This document shows, one piece after another, positions 51,091-60,166 of a stretch of DNA of 64,000 nucleotides. The notes below the pieces were generated by a model. The model saw nothing but the letters and a program-made list of their open reading frames with translations. It was not told the origin of the DNA and made no database searches. The position numbers and the translations under genes are program-made. The first letter of the stretch is position 1; every line of letters begins with the position of its first letter. Origin of the DNA: Streptomyces sp. DH12 (GTDB lineage Bacteria > Actinomycetota > Actinomycetes > Streptomycetales > Streptomycetaceae); NCBI RefSeq assembly GCF_020873895.1, contig NZ_JAHWGT010000001.1:1-64000 (forward strand). Reading direction: 5' to 3'.

Positions 51091-51735
51091 GTGTCCCTCC
51101 CCGACCGTCGAGCCCTGATCGCCGACGCCGCCATCAGCACCGTGGCCACCGCCGGGCTGCGCGGCCTGACCCACCGCGCGGTCGACACCGCCGCGGGCCT
51201 GCCGGCCGGCAGCACGTCGTACTACTTCCGCACGCGGAGCGCGCTGATCAGCGCCTGCTACCTCCGACTGGCCGAACTCACCGTCGCCGACGTCGACCGC
51301 TGGGAGGCGGACCACGGCCGAGGCCTGACCCCTGCCCCCGCCGCGGGCACGGACCACGTACGCCCGGAGGGCCGGGTCCACGCGGACCTGGACTCCGCCG
51401 CCGTAGCCCTGGCCGCGCTGCTGCACCACTGGCTGACGGCGGCGCGTGAGCGCCAACTCGCCCGCTTCGAACTGAGTCTGGAGGCGACCCGCCGGCCGGA
51501 GCTGCGTGCCGACCTGCGCACCGCCGGCCTCGCCGCCCGGTCCCGGGCCGCCGATCTGCTGGCGGCGCTCGGCGCTCCCCGGCCGGGACCGGCGGCGGAC
51601 CTGCTCGTCGCCTGGACCGACGGCCTGCTGTACGACCGGCTCGCCGGCGCGCCGGCCGCGACCCGCTCGCTGCCGGACGTGGCCGAGCTGACCCCGGTCG
51701 TCCGGCGGATGCTCACCGCCGCGCTCTCCGCCTGA
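51091..51735 (+). CDS. TetR-family repressor
   Basis: The protein has 214 aa. The N-terminal helix-turn-helix reads GLRGLTHRAVDTAAGLPAGSTSYYFRTRSAL. A helical ligand-binding domain follows. GTG 51091. It lies divergent from the monooxygenase over two CTCTACA-type palindromes and is therefore likely to repress both itself and the monooxygenase/membrane pair. Confidence 0.88.
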   Translation: MSLPDRRALIADAAISTVATAGLRGLTHRAVDTAAGLPAGSTSYYFRTRSALISACYLRLAELTVADVDRWEADHGRGLTPAPAAGTDHVRPEGRVHADLDSAAVALAALLHHWLTAARERQLARFELSLEATRRPELRADLRTAGLAARSRAADLLAALGAPRPGPAADLLVAWTDGLLYDRLAGAPAATRSLPDVAELTPVVRRMLTAALSA

Positions 51736-51780
51736 CCGAGGACCGGGCCCGCAGGGCGTCACGGGCGGCGAGTGGCCGCC

Positions 51781-51829
51781 GGGCCCTGCGGAAACGCGCC
51801 AGGGCCCGCCCCCGTCAAGGGGCGGGCCC
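51781..51829. terminator. Two competing hairpins between convergent genes
   Basis: GGGCCCGCCCC/GGGGCGGGCCC (51802-51829, 11-bp stem, 6-base loop) and GGGCCCTG/CAGGGCCC (51781-51807) overlap and exclude each other. They probably end transcription from both sides. Confidence 0.6.
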
Positions 51830-51864
51830 GCACGCGCGTTCGTACCGCGAAAGGTGCCGTGCGG

Positions 51865-52056
51865 TCAGCAGACCGCGGGCATGCGGTCCCAGCGCTGCTC
51901 GTCGGCCAGAGCGCCGCCACCCGGGCGCATGCCGGCCGTGTCGTCGTTCCAGCCGGTGACGACCGTGGCCTGTGCCGGGCCGGCGACGAGGGAGCCGACC
52001 GTCGGAGCGCCCGCGAGCGCGGCGGCGGGGAAGCCCTTCACGTGTGTGCGGTCCAC
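51865..52056 (-). CDS. Small putative secreted peptide (63 aa)
   Basis: The reading frame starts at GTG 52056 (GAGG six bases ahead) or GTG 52041. A basic start is followed by AAALAGAPTVGSLVAGPAQA, a good signal peptide with an AQA cleavage site. That leaves a mature part of about 34 residues ending MPAVC. It lies 8 bp downstream of the secreted 147-aa protein on the same strand. The coding call rests on the signal-peptide pattern only. Confidence 0.45.
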   Translation of the reverse strand: MDRTHVKGFPAAALAGAPTVGSLVAGPAQATVVTGWNDDTAGMRPGGGALADEQRWDRMPAVC

Positions 52057-52064
52057 GGGGCGCC

Positions 52065-52508
52065 TCACCACTGGCAGAGCGTGTCGCCGTGCAGGGGGAC
52101 GCCCGTGTTGCGGCTGGTGAACGACTCGTAGCTCTTCCAGCCGCACACCTCGACGGCGAAGAGGTCACCCCTCGTCCTGATGTAGTGCTTGCCCTGGAGG
52201 TCGATCCCCTTTCGGTCGGTGGCGGCCACGATGTTGATGTCCAGCCACACGCGGTCGCCGGTGTTGTGGACCGTGCCCAGGCGGAACGAGTCGAACTTGC
52301 CCTTGTTGCCGCTGCACGCCGCCCGGCCGTTGCCGCTGGTTGTGGTGAGCAGGCAGTAGTCGGCGATGTAGTTGGTGGTCAGCGTGTCGATCCGGATGTT
52401 GTACGAGCCTGCCGCCTGCGCCGTGGGCGCGGTGGCGGTCACGAGTCCGAGGGTCGCCGCGAGGGCGGTGCCCGCCGTGAGCATCTTCCTGCCGACGCTT
52501 GTCTTCAT
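52065..52508 (-). CDS. Small secreted protein, unknown family
   Basis: The protein has 147 aa. A signal peptide (KTSVGRKMLTAGTALAATLGLVTATAPTAQA) gives a mature protein of about 115 residues with four cysteines (positions in DYCLL, AACSG, VEVCGW, DTLCQW), probably two disulfides. Codon choice is less GC-biased than its neighbours. A divergent AraC-type gene may regulate it. The function is unknown. Confidence 0.75.
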   Translation of the reverse strand: MKTSVGRKMLTAGTALAATLGLVTATAPTAQAAGSYNIRIDTLTTNYIADYCLLTTTSGNGRAACSGNKGKFDSFRLGTVHNTGDRVWLDINIVAATDRKGIDLQGKHYIRTRGDLFAVEVCGWKSYESFTSRNTGVPLHGDTLCQW

Positions 52509-52818
52509 GGTGGTTCGGTCCTTCGTGTGAGGGGGCGGGCGGGGCGCGGCGGGTGCCGGCGACCGGTCTCCTGAGCCGTCGCGGCCTCCCGGCACGCGGC
52601 GCGCGGCGCCTGCGGGACGAGGTCCGACGAATCGGCTGGTGAACGGCTTACGCGGCCACGCTGGATTCGCTCCCGGGCCGTGACGTGCCTCTCCGTGCAC
52701 CGGATGGCTCCTTCCGCGCACCGGAGTGACCGGGAGGGACAGCAGCGGGCCGACGGCACCGACGCGGTCCGGGACAAAGGGAAGACGAGGGGACGAGGAC
52801 GGGCGTGGCGCCCCCACC
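52509..52818. other. 310-bp divergent region between the secreted protein and AraC-type genes
   Basis: It holds the 13-bp direct repeat at 52692-52725 and otherwise no gene or strong promoter that I can see. Confidence 0.5.
52692..52725. promoter_or_regulatory. 21-bp-spaced direct repeat, AraC-type operator candidate
   Basis: TCCGTGCACCGGA and TCCGCGCACCGGA lie 21 bp apart start to start, two helical turns. AraC-family proteins often bind direct repeats with this spacing. Confidence 0.45.
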
Positions 52819-53792
52819 GTGTGCACGAGACGGATACCGCCGAGGGATCGGCTGGACTACTGGCGTGACGCGATAGGCCGGACGTACCAGGAGCTGACCT
52901 CCGTCCGGCTGGACATCTCCACTCCGACGGACGACCCCTACGAGGGCGCCATCCACGTCGGTCCGGTCGGCCCCCTGGGCATCGCCACGGCGCACGGCGA
53001 CCCGCTGCGCGTCCACAACCCCTGCCGCCGGCCCCGGGGTCGGGCGCCGACCACCTCAACTTCTGCCTCCAGGACAGCGGCAGCCTGGTGATCGAGCAGA
53101 ACCGCGAGACCACCGTCCTGACACCCGGGACGCTCACCCTCTTCGACCCGCTCCGCCCGTACCGGGTCACCTACCCCGAGCCCTTCCGGATGCACGTCTT
53201 CCGGGTGCCCCGGCGGCTGCTGACCGTGCGCCCGGCGGACCTGGCCCGCATGACGGCGGTACCGGTGGCTCCCGACTCGGACGCGGCGGCCCTGGTCATC
53301 CCCTTCCTGACGGGACTGGCCGCGCGCAAGGGGCGGCTCGCCCGGCACACAGTCGACCAACTGGCGCGCAACGCCGCCGACCTGCTCGCCACGCTGATCG
53401 CCGAGCGCCTGGACGGCCAAGCCCCGGAGACCGGCGGCGACGCCGCGGCGACCGCGCTACGGGTGCGGCTCCGGGCCTACGTCGACCGGCACCTCACCGA
53501 TCCGGACCTCTCGCCGCAGAGGATCGCCGACGCACACCACATCTCGGTGCGCTACCTGCACCGGCTGTTCGAGCACGAGGGCACCACCGTGAGCCGGTGG
53601 ATCCTCCGGCGCCGCCTCCAGGCGGCCCGCTCCGACCTCGGCCGCGGGGGCCGGACCGGACCGACGGTCACCGCCGTGGCCCAGCGCTGGGGCTTCACCA
53701 GCGCCTCCCACTTCAGCCGGGCCTTCCGGGCCGCCTACGGTGTGCCGGCCAGCGAGTGGCGGGCCGACCGATCGGCGCACCCGCCCGACTGA
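52819..53792 (+). pseudogene. AraC-family regulator interrupted by a frameshift
   Basis: Two overlapping frames together make one AraC-type protein. The first (from GTG 52819, RDRLDYWRDAIGRTYQELTSVRLDIS) runs to a stop near 53091. The second holds ADHLNFCLQDSGSLVIEQNRE and continues to the C-terminal HTH (ISVRYLHRLFEHEGTTVSRWI, WGFTSASHFSRAFRAAYG). The frame changes between about 53010 and 53040, in a C/G-rich stretch where a one-base indel or sequencing error is likely. If real, the protein would lack a joined sensor and DNA-binding domain. Confidence 0.75.
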
Positions 53793-53815
53793 CTGGCGCA
53801 CCGCTCGACTGACCG

Positions 53816-53854
53816 GCCTCGGACGGCTCCGGAGGGGAGCGAACCGTCCGAGGC
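53816..53854 (+). terminator. Terminator after the AraC-type gene
   Basis: GCCTCGGACGG and CCGTCCGAGGC form an 11-bp stem whose loop can itself pair (CTCC/GGAG), 23 bases after the stop. Confidence 0.55.
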
Positions 53855-53900
53855 GGGCGCGGGCGACGCGCCGCCCCGGGGCCGTCGAGCGCGCGCCGCC

Positions 53901-53932
53901 GTTCCCCGGCGGCCCCGGGGCCGCCGGGGAAC
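53901..53932. repeat. Perfect 32-bp palindrome
   Basis: GTTCCCCGGCGGCCCC is followed directly by its exact reverse complement with no loop. It is a second terminator-like element or a protein site between the AraC-type and folD genes. Confidence 0.6.
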
Positions 53933-54021
53933 GCGGCCTTCCCGCCGCGCCCCCGACGGTCAGGCCCCTCGCGATGGCGCCCGGGGCCCTCTCCCGGTGG
54001 CGTCCCCGCCTCCCGTACAGT

Positions 54022-54110
54022 GGGGCCGGGCCGTGACTGGCGCTTGGGTGGAGTACCACCGGGGAGCGGCCCGGCGGGACACCGCCACCTGCCGCGCGCC
54101 TGGGCGATCA
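54022..54110 (+). ncRNA. ZTP (pfl) riboswitch upstream of folD
   Basis: Conserved pfl-motif pieces occur in order: CCGTGACTGGCG (54031-54042), a hairpin GGTGG-AGTA-CCACC then GGGGAGC, and finally GCGCCTGGGC (about 54096-54105). The outer stem GCCGGGCC (54025-54032) pairs with GGCCCGGC (54068-54075). ZTP riboswitches turn on folate and purine genes when 10-formyl-tetrahydrofolate is short. The ATG is about 35 bases downstream, so translation control by masking AGGAGG is plausible. Confidence 0.85.
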
Positions 54111-54143
54111 GCACACACGTCCTGTCGTCGCCCAGGAGGAACC

Positions 54144-55016
54144 ATGTCCACGACCGCCAGTGCCCGCCTCATGGACGGCAGCGGCCTCGCCCGCCGTCTC
54201 GTCGAGGAGACCGCCGCCCGCGCCGCCGAGCTGACCCGCCGCACCGGCACCCCGCCGTGCCTGGCCACCGTCCTCGTCGGCGCGGACCCCGCTTCCGTCA
54301 CGTACGTGAAGATGAAGCGCGCCCGGTGCGAGAAGGCCGGCATCCGCTCGCGCCATGTCGAACTGCCCGCCGCGACCACGACGGAGGAGCTGGTCGCCGC
54401 CGTGCGGTCGCTCTCGCAGGACCCGGAGGTGGACGGCATCCTGCTCCAGCACCCGGCGGGCCCGCACATCGACGAGCGCGCCGCCTTCGAGGCGATCGCC
54501 CCGGAGAAGGACGTCGACGGTGTCACCACCAGCTCCTTCGCGTCCATGAGCTTCGGCCTGCCGGGCTTCGTCTCGTGCACGCCGGGCGGCATCATGCGGC
54601 TGCTCGACGCGTACGGGGTCGACCCGGCCGGCAAGCGGGCCGTCGTCGTCGGCCGCAGCGCCATCCTCGGCAAGCCCGCCGGGATGCTGCTGCTGGCCCG
54701 CGACGCGACCGTCACCTACTGCCACTCCCGCACGTCCGCGGCCGACCTGTCGGCCGTGCTGCGGGAGGCCGACATCGTCGTCGCCGCGGTCGGCCGGGCC
54801 CGGTTCATCACCGGCGAGGACATCAAGCCCGGCGCCGTCGTGGTCGACGCGGGCTACAACGAGGGCAACGTCGGCGACGTCGACTTCGCGTCCGCCGCCG
54901 AGCGCGCCGCCCTGATCACGCCCGTGCCGGGTGGCGTGGGCCCCATGACGATCGCCACCCTGCTGGCGCAGACCGTCGACGCGGCGGAGCGCCTGCGCGG
55001 CACGACGACCGCCTGA
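54144..55016 (+). CDS. folD: FolD, methylenetetrahydrofolate dehydrogenase/cyclohydrolase
   Basis: The protein has 290 aa. It interconverts 5,10-methylene-, methenyl- and 10-formyl-tetrahydrofolate. It has the catalytic YVKMKRARCEKAGI segment, SAILGKPAGMLLL and PGGVGPMTIATLL. The usual VQLPLP motif reads LQHPAGP, marking a divergent branch that may be a paralogue of the housekeeping enzyme. ATG after AGGAGG, under a ZTP riboswitch. Confidence 0.9.
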   Translation: MSTTASARLMDGSGLARRLVEETAARAAELTRRTGTPPCLATVLVGADPASVTYVKMKRARCEKAGIRSRHVELPAATTTEELVAAVRSLSQDPEVDGILLQHPAGPHIDERAAFEAIAPEKDVDGVTTSSFASMSFGLPGFVSCTPGGIMRLLDAYGVDPAGKRAVVVGRSAILGKPAGMLLLARDATVTYCHSRTSAADLSAVLREADIVVAAVGRARFITGEDIKPGAVVVDAGYNEGNVGDVDFASAAERAALITPVPGGVGPMTIATLLAQTVDAAERLRGTTTA

Positions 55017-55151
55017 AGTCGGCGCCCCGACGCGCCGGATGCCCCGACGGGCCGCGCCGGCCCGGTCGGGAGCGCCCGCCCGCGCCGGGGCGGCCCCGGC
55101 CACCCGGGGCACGCCGGCGGTGACGGGGGCGGGGCCGGGGGCGGCCACCGC

Positions 55152-56540
55152 TCACCCCAGGTCGTCCCCCTCCAGCAGCCCGGCCAGGACCGCCCCCGGA
55201 TCGTGGCCGGCCGGACCTGCGGGCGTCCAACGGCCGTCCTCCCGGCGGTAGGGCCACCAGCGTCCGTCGCGCCCCAGGCGCAGTTGCGCGCCCGCCTCCG
55301 GCACCTCCCACCGTCCGCCGCCGAGCGCCCGCAGGGCGGGCCGCCCGCCCGCGCCGCCCGCGCGGTCGCTCCCGGCAGCACCGTCCCCGGCAGGGCCTTC
55401 CCAGGCCCGCGCCAGCAGCGCCTCGGCGCGGGCCAGCGCGTCCGGGGCCGGCGGGTGCTCCCCCTCCAGTACGGCGAGGCCCGGCGCGCCGCCGAGCCGC
55501 CACGCCCGTACCGCCGCCGCCATGTCCGCCGCGTCCCGTCCCGTGCCCTCCGCGAGTCGCGCCACCACGCCGGGCGCGGCCGCCGCGGTCGTGGCGGCGA
55601 GCCGCACGGCGTCCCGGCGCACGTCCGGCGGCCCGTCGTCCACCGGGCCCGCCGGTACCGCGCCCAGCGCCTCGGCGAGCATCCGCCGCGCCCGTACCGC
55701 CGCGTCCGCGGCCAGCACCTCCAGCGCCGCCGCGTCCACCACGTCCCCGGCCGCCTCGCCCGCAGCGCTCGTACGGCCCGGCCCCTCCGTACCGCCCGGG
55801 CCGTCCTCGCCCGTGGCGAGGGACGGCGGCTCACCGGCGTCCTCCGGTACGGGCGGCGGGCCGGGCAGCGCGGGCAGGATGCCGCCCATCGCGAACGCCT
55901 CGTCCGCCCGGACGCCCGTCGACTCCCCGGCTCCGGCGCCCGCCCCTGCGGGGGCGCCCGCCGGCGAGGTGCCGCCCGCCGTCAGCTCCGCGAGCAGCCG
56001 CCGCTCACCACGCCCCCGGACCAGCAGCAGCACGAACGGGTCCCGGTCGAGGAACCGCGCCACCTGGTAGCAGAGCGCCGCCGTGTGCGGGCAGTGGTCC
56101 CAGGCTCCGCAGCCGCACTCCGCCTCCAACTCCCCGGTGCCCGGCAGCAGGTCGACGCCGGCCGCCGCCGCGTCCTCCACGAGGTGCGGCGGCACGTCCC
56201 GGTCGAGCAGCGCGGCGACGTGGCCGGCGCGGGCCGCCGCCGTGACCGCGAACCGCTGCCAGTCCCCGTCCGGCAGCCGCGGGACGAGGACGTCGGCACG
56301 GTGGGCGGTGCCGTCGCGGTCCGTGACCACCGCGGTGATCCGGCCGGGTCGGACGGTGACGGCACCGACCGCCCCGGCGCGCGCCCGCACCCGGCCCTGC
56401 CGCAACTGCCGGCCGTCGAGCGCGGAGTCCTCCAGGGCCCGCAGCCAGGCCAGGCCCCACCAGGTCTCCGCGAATCCCCGCCCGCGCGCGGGCGGCAGCG
56501 CCGCGTACGTCGCCTCGTCCTCGTGCTCGGTACCGCTCAT
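55152..56540 (-). CDS. SWIM zinc-finger protein
   Basis: The protein has 462 aa. The SWIM motif C-x-C-x(n)-C-x-H reads CGCGAWDHCPHTAALC near residue 150. The N-terminus FAETWWGLAWLRALED is typical of the family. A Gly/Ala-rich middle follows. ATG 56540 overlaps the SNF2 gene's stop (ATGA). SWIM proteins bind DNA or partner proteins; this pair with a SNF2 helicase is common in actinomycetes. Confidence 0.85.
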   Translation of the reverse strand: MSGTEHEDEATYAALPPARGRGFAETWWGLAWLRALEDSALDGRQLRQGRVRARAGAVGAVTVRPGRITAVVTDRDGTAHRADVLVPRLPDGDWQRFAVTAAARAGHVAALLDRDVPPHLVEDAAAAGVDLLPGTGELEAECGCGAWDHCPHTAALCYQVARFLDRDPFVLLLVRGRGERRLLAELTAGGTSPAGAPAGAGAGAGESTGVRADEAFAMGGILPALPGPPPVPEDAGEPPSLATGEDGPGGTEGPGRTSAAGEAAGDVVDAAALEVLAADAAVRARRMLAEALGAVPAGPVDDGPPDVRRDAVRLAATTAAAAPGVVARLAEGTGRDAADMAAAVRAWRLGGAPGLAVLEGEHPPAPDALARAEALLARAWEGPAGDGAAGSDRAGGAGGRPALRALGGGRWEVPEAGAQLRLGRDGRWWPYRREDGRWTPAGPAGHDPGAVLAGLLEGDDLG

Positions 56541-59500
56541 CGCCCACGCCCCCCGTCCGTCCCGTGCGCCTCACGCGCCTCGTCCAGTCCACCGGTCGTG
56601 CCGGTCCCACCGGTTACACCGATCCCACTGGTCCCGCCGACCGTGCCGGTTCCGCCGGCCCTGCCGGCTGCATCGACCATGCCGGCCCTGTCGGTGCCGC
56701 CGGCGTCGTCAGTCCCGCCGGTGGCGCCGGGCCCCGGGGCGCCGCGGACCGTGTCGGATCCGCCACCGCCACCGCCACCGCCGCCGGGGCCGCGCAGCTC
56801 GACCAGCTCCGCCAGTTCGGCGTCCGTCAGCTCGGTGAGCGCCGCCTCGCCGGCGCCGCCCAGGACGGAGTCCGCCAGCCGCCGCTTGCGGGCCAGCATG
56901 TCCGCGATGCGGTCCTCGACCGTGCCCTCCGCGATCAGCCGGTGCACCTGGACCGGCTGGGTCTGCCCGATCCGGTACGCCCGGTCGGTGGCCTGCGCCT
57001 CGACGGCCGGGTTCCACCACCGGTCGTAGTGCACGACGTGCCCGGCACGGGTGAGGTTCAGCCCCGTCCCCGCCGCCTTCAGCGACAGCAGGAACACCGG
57101 CACCGCGCCGTCCTGGAAGCGGCGGACCATCTCCTCGCGGCGGGCGACCGGGGTACCGCCGTGCAGGAGTTGGGCCGGTACGCCCCGGGCCGCCAGGTGT
57201 TCCTCGAGCAGCCGGGCCATCCGGACGTACTGGGTGAAGACCAGCACGCTCCCGTCCTCCGCCAGGATCGTGTCGAGGAGTTCGTCGAGCAGCTCCAGCT
57301 TCCCCGAGCGGCCGGTGAGCCTCGGGCCGCCCTCCTCCTTGAGGTACTGCGCCGGGTGGTTGCAGATCTGCTTGAGCGCGGTCAGCAGGGTGACGACGAG
57401 GCCGCGCCGCTCCATGCCGTCCGCGGCGGCGATCGCTGCGAGCGTCTCGCGGACCACCGCCTCGTACAGCGCGGCCTGTTCCGTCGTCAGCGCCACCGCC
57501 CGGTCCGTCTCCGTCTTGGGCGGCAGCTCCGGGGCGATCCCGGGGTCCGTCTTGCGGCGGCGCAGCAGGAACGGCCGGACCAGCCGGGCGAGGCGTTCGG
57601 CGGCCCCGGGGTCGGCGCCGCCCTCGACGGCCCGGGCGTACCGGCCGCGGAACGTGCCGAGCCGGCCGAGCAGCCCGGGCGTCGTCCAGTCGAGGATGGC
57701 CCACAGCTCGGACAGGTTGTTCTCCACCGGCGTGCCGGTGAGCGCCACCCGCGCGCGGGCGCCGACGGTCCGCAGCTGCCGGGCGGTCGCGGAGTACGGG
57801 TTCTTGACGTGCTGGGCCTCGTCGGCGACGACCATGCCCCAGTCCACGCCGGCCAGACGCCGGGCGTCCAGTCGCATCGTGCCGTACGTGGTGAGGACGA
57901 ACGAGCTGTCGGCCACGCCCTCCAGGTCGCGGCCCGGTCCGTGGTACCTGCGCACGGGCGTGCCGGGGGCGAACCGCTCGATCTCCCGCTGCCAGTTGCC
58001 CATGAGGGAAGTGGGGCAGACGACGAGCGTCGGGCCGGCCGCGGCGGGGTCGGTCTGCCGGTGCAGGTGCAGCGCGATGAGCGTGACCGTCTTGCCCAGC
58101 CCCATGTCGTCGGCGAGGCAGGCGCCGAGGCCGAGGGACGTCATGCGGTGCAGCCAGTTCAGCCCGCGCAGCTGGTAGTCGCGCAGCGTCGCGGCGAGCG
58201 CGGCGGGCTGCCCGACCTCCTGGTGGCCGCCCTCCGGGTCGGCGAGCCGGTCGCGCAGCTCCCGCAGCCAGCCGGACGCCTCGACGCCGACCCGGCGGCC
58301 GTCCACCTCCGTCGTGCCGGTCAGCACCGCTCCGAGCGCCTCCACCGGCGTGACCTTGCGGTCCTGCCGCTGCCGGGCGCGGCGTACCTCCTCCGGGTCG
58401 ACCAGGACCCACTGGTCGCGCAGCCGGACCAGGGGGCGGCCCGCCTCCGCGAGCCGGTCCAGCTCGGCGCGGCCGATCTGCCGGTCGCCGAGGGCGAAGC
58501 GCCAGTCGAAGGAGAGCAGGGCGTCGGCGGAGAGGAACGAGGGCAGCTCGACGGCGCGTCCGTGCGGGCGGCCTTCGCCGTCCTCGCCCGACGGTGGCCC
58601 GACCACGGCGCGAGCGGTCAGCGTCCGTGCCAGGCTCCGGGGCCAGTGCACCTCCACGCCGTGGTGCGCGAGCGCCCGGCCGGCGGAGCCCAGGAGTTCG
58701 GCGACCTCCTCGTCGGCGAGCTCCAGGGCGTCGGGCACGGTGGCCGACAGGAGCGGCGACAGGGCGGGCCAGACCCGGGCGGCACGGCGCAGCGCGAGCA
58801 GCGCGTCCCGGCGGGCCGAGGCGCCGAACGCCGCACCGGCGGCACCCGACCAGACGTCGGCGGCGTCCGCGACGAGCGCGGTCTCGGCGACGCCGTGCAG
58901 CTGCGGTACCGCACGGAACGCCGGCCGCCCCGCGCCGTCTTCGGCGACGGCGTGGCCCTCTTCGGCCACGGTCCGGCCGTGCGCGGGGTCCGCGGGCCTT
59001 CCGCCGGGGCCGGTGCCGACGGCGGCCGTGCCGTCCGCGTCGCCGAGACCGGTGACCTCGATCCGCAGGGAGAGCCGCACCCCGGCGTCGTGCCCGGCCG
59101 CCACCTCGGCGGCCCAGCCGCGCAGGCCGGGTACGTACCGCGGTTCCCGCGCCGCGTACGGCGCGCCGCCCGCGGCGAGCGGCGCGGCGGGCGTGCGCGG
59201 CAGCGTGTCGGCAACCGCGTCGAGGAAGGCGCGCAGCAGCGCCTCCGGTTCGGGGAGCAGGACCGCCCCGTCGGCGTCCCTCCCGGCGGGCACCGCGTGG
59301 GCGGCGGGCGGCGCCGACGCGGCGAGCGTCCGCAGCCGGTCCAGGTCGTCGGCGGGGAGCGGACCGGCCCGCCACGCGTCGTACCCGGCGGGGCTCACGC
59401 CCGGCAGTAGCCGCCCGCGCGCGGCGACGCGCAGGGCGAGCAGGGCGGCGGCGCCCCAGAAGGCGCAGGACGGCGACGGTTCGGCGACCGTTCCCGCACC

Positions 59501-59737
59501 GACCGCCGCGAGCAGGGGCACGGCTTCCGCGACGGTCAGGCAGCGGGCGGGGACGGGGCGGGGGAGGGCGTCGTCGTCGACGACGGTGAGCTCCTCCACG
59601 GCGCCGCGCGCCGACGGTACGGGCGGCGGCCCGCCGTCGGGGGCCCGGAAGGCGAGACGACCGGTGCGGGCGGGGTCGCCCGGGAGGAAGAGGGTGGAGC
59701 AGCGGGCCAGGTCGATGAGTGCGGGGTCCACATGCAC
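56537..59737 (-). CDS. SNF2-family DNA/RNA helicase-like ATPase
   Basis: The protein has about 1066 aa. Helicase motifs are DDMGLGKTVTLIAL (I), VADEAQHVKNP (II), GTPVENNLSELW (III) and TDRAYRIGQTQPVQVHRL (VI). A long N-terminal domain precedes them, and a Gly/Thr-rich C-terminal tail of about 90 residues follows. The start is uncertain: I chose GTG 59737 with GAGGA upstream, as residues before it do not look coded. A GTG at 59839 is the alternative. Confidence 0.85.
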   Translation of the reverse strand: MHVDPALIDLARCSTLFLPGDPARTGRLAFRAPDGGPPPVPSARGAVEELTVVDDDALPRPVPARCLTVAEAVPLLAAVGAGTVAEPSPSCAFWGAAALLALRVAARGRLLPGVSPAGYDAWRAGPLPADDLDRLRTLAASAPPAAHAVPAGRDADGAVLLPEPEALLRAFLDAVADTLPRTPAAPLAAGGAPYAAREPRYVPGLRGWAAEVAAGHDAGVRLSLRIEVTGLGDADGTAAVGTGPGGRPADPAHGRTVAEEGHAVAEDGAGRPAFRAVPQLHGVAETALVADAADVWSGAAGAAFGASARRDALLALRRAARVWPALSPLLSATVPDALELADEEVAELLGSAGRALAHHGVEVHWPRSLARTLTARAVVGPPSGEDGEGRPHGRAVELPSFLSADALLSFDWRFALGDRQIGRAELDRLAEAGRPLVRLRDQWVLVDPEEVRRARQRQDRKVTPVEALGAVLTGTTEVDGRRVGVEASGWLRELRDRLADPEGGHQEVGQPAALAATLRDYQLRGLNWLHRMTSLGLGACLADDMGLGKTVTLIALHLHRQTDPAAAGPTLVVCPTSLMGNWQREIERFAPGTPVRRYHGPGRDLEGVADSSFVLTTYGTMRLDARRLAGVDWGMVVADEAQHVKNPYSATARQLRTVGARARVALTGTPVENNLSELWAILDWTTPGLLGRLGTFRGRYARAVEGGADPGAAERLARLVRPFLLRRRKTDPGIAPELPPKTETDRAVALTTEQAALYEAVVRETLAAIAAADGMERRGLVVTLLTALKQICNHPAQYLKEEGGPRLTGRSGKLELLDELLDTILAEDGSVLVFTQYVRMARLLEEHLAARGVPAQLLHGGTPVARREEMVRRFQDGAVPVFLLSLKAAGTGLNLTRAGHVVHYDRWWNPAVEAQATDRAYRIGQTQPVQVHRLIAEGTVEDRIADMLARKRRLADSVLGGAGEAALTELTDAELAELVELRGPGGGGGGGGGSDTVRGAPGPGATGGTDDAGGTDRAGMVDAAGRAGGTGTVGGTSGIGVTGGTGTTGGLDEAREAHGTDGGRGR

Positions 59738-60166
59738 GGTGCTGACGTAGTCCTCAAATTTGACTAGCTCAGATCGGAAGGGCCGAACATACAGGAAGGC
59801 GCGGCCGGAGGGCGAGGTTCCGAAGGTGAGGTGCGTCACGCGCCTGCGGAACGTGTCGCGGCCCGTGCCGCGGCCGAGGGGGAGGGGCCGACCGGAACGG
59901 GAGCGTCACCGTCGGTCGGGGCGGTGGCCGCCGGGGCGGGGCGGCCCCGCCGGTCGGGGGAGGGTCGCCCCGCACGCGGGGAGGGGCCACCCCCTGTCCG
60001 ACCGGGTGCTGCCCCCATGGTCGGGCGCCGCACGCCGGCCCTACGTTCGAGGGGCGACGCCACCGGTACTCACCGCCGTTCGCCCGCCCGCCCGTCCACC
60101 CCCGCGCCGCCCCCTCGGCGGACGGAACCCCGCGCCGACTCCTCGGCAGACAAACCGGAGACCGCC
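59738..60166. other. 429-bp divergent region between the helicase and desaturase genes
   Basis: No gene is called. It contains GC-rich sequence, a TATGTT (minus strand, about 59788) that may be a -10 box for the helicase, and a TACGTT near 60043 for the desaturase; neither has a clear -35. Confidence 0.4.

Larger units (their letters stand above)
53793..54143. other. 351-bp region upstream of folD
   Basis: It holds the terminator at 53816-53854, a 32-bp palindrome at 53901-53932 and the ZTP riboswitch. A TACAGT (54016-54021) just before the aptamer is a probable -10 box with no clear -35. Confidence 0.6.

Noticed and set aside
54144-55016. folD as a member of the biosynthetic cluster
   Set aside because: It has its own ZTP riboswitch and lies 11 kb away among unrelated genes.
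59771-59780. AGATCGGAAG, matching the start of a common sequencing adapter
   Set aside because: Only about ten bases match and the next bases differ, in a normal intergenic context; chance is enough.
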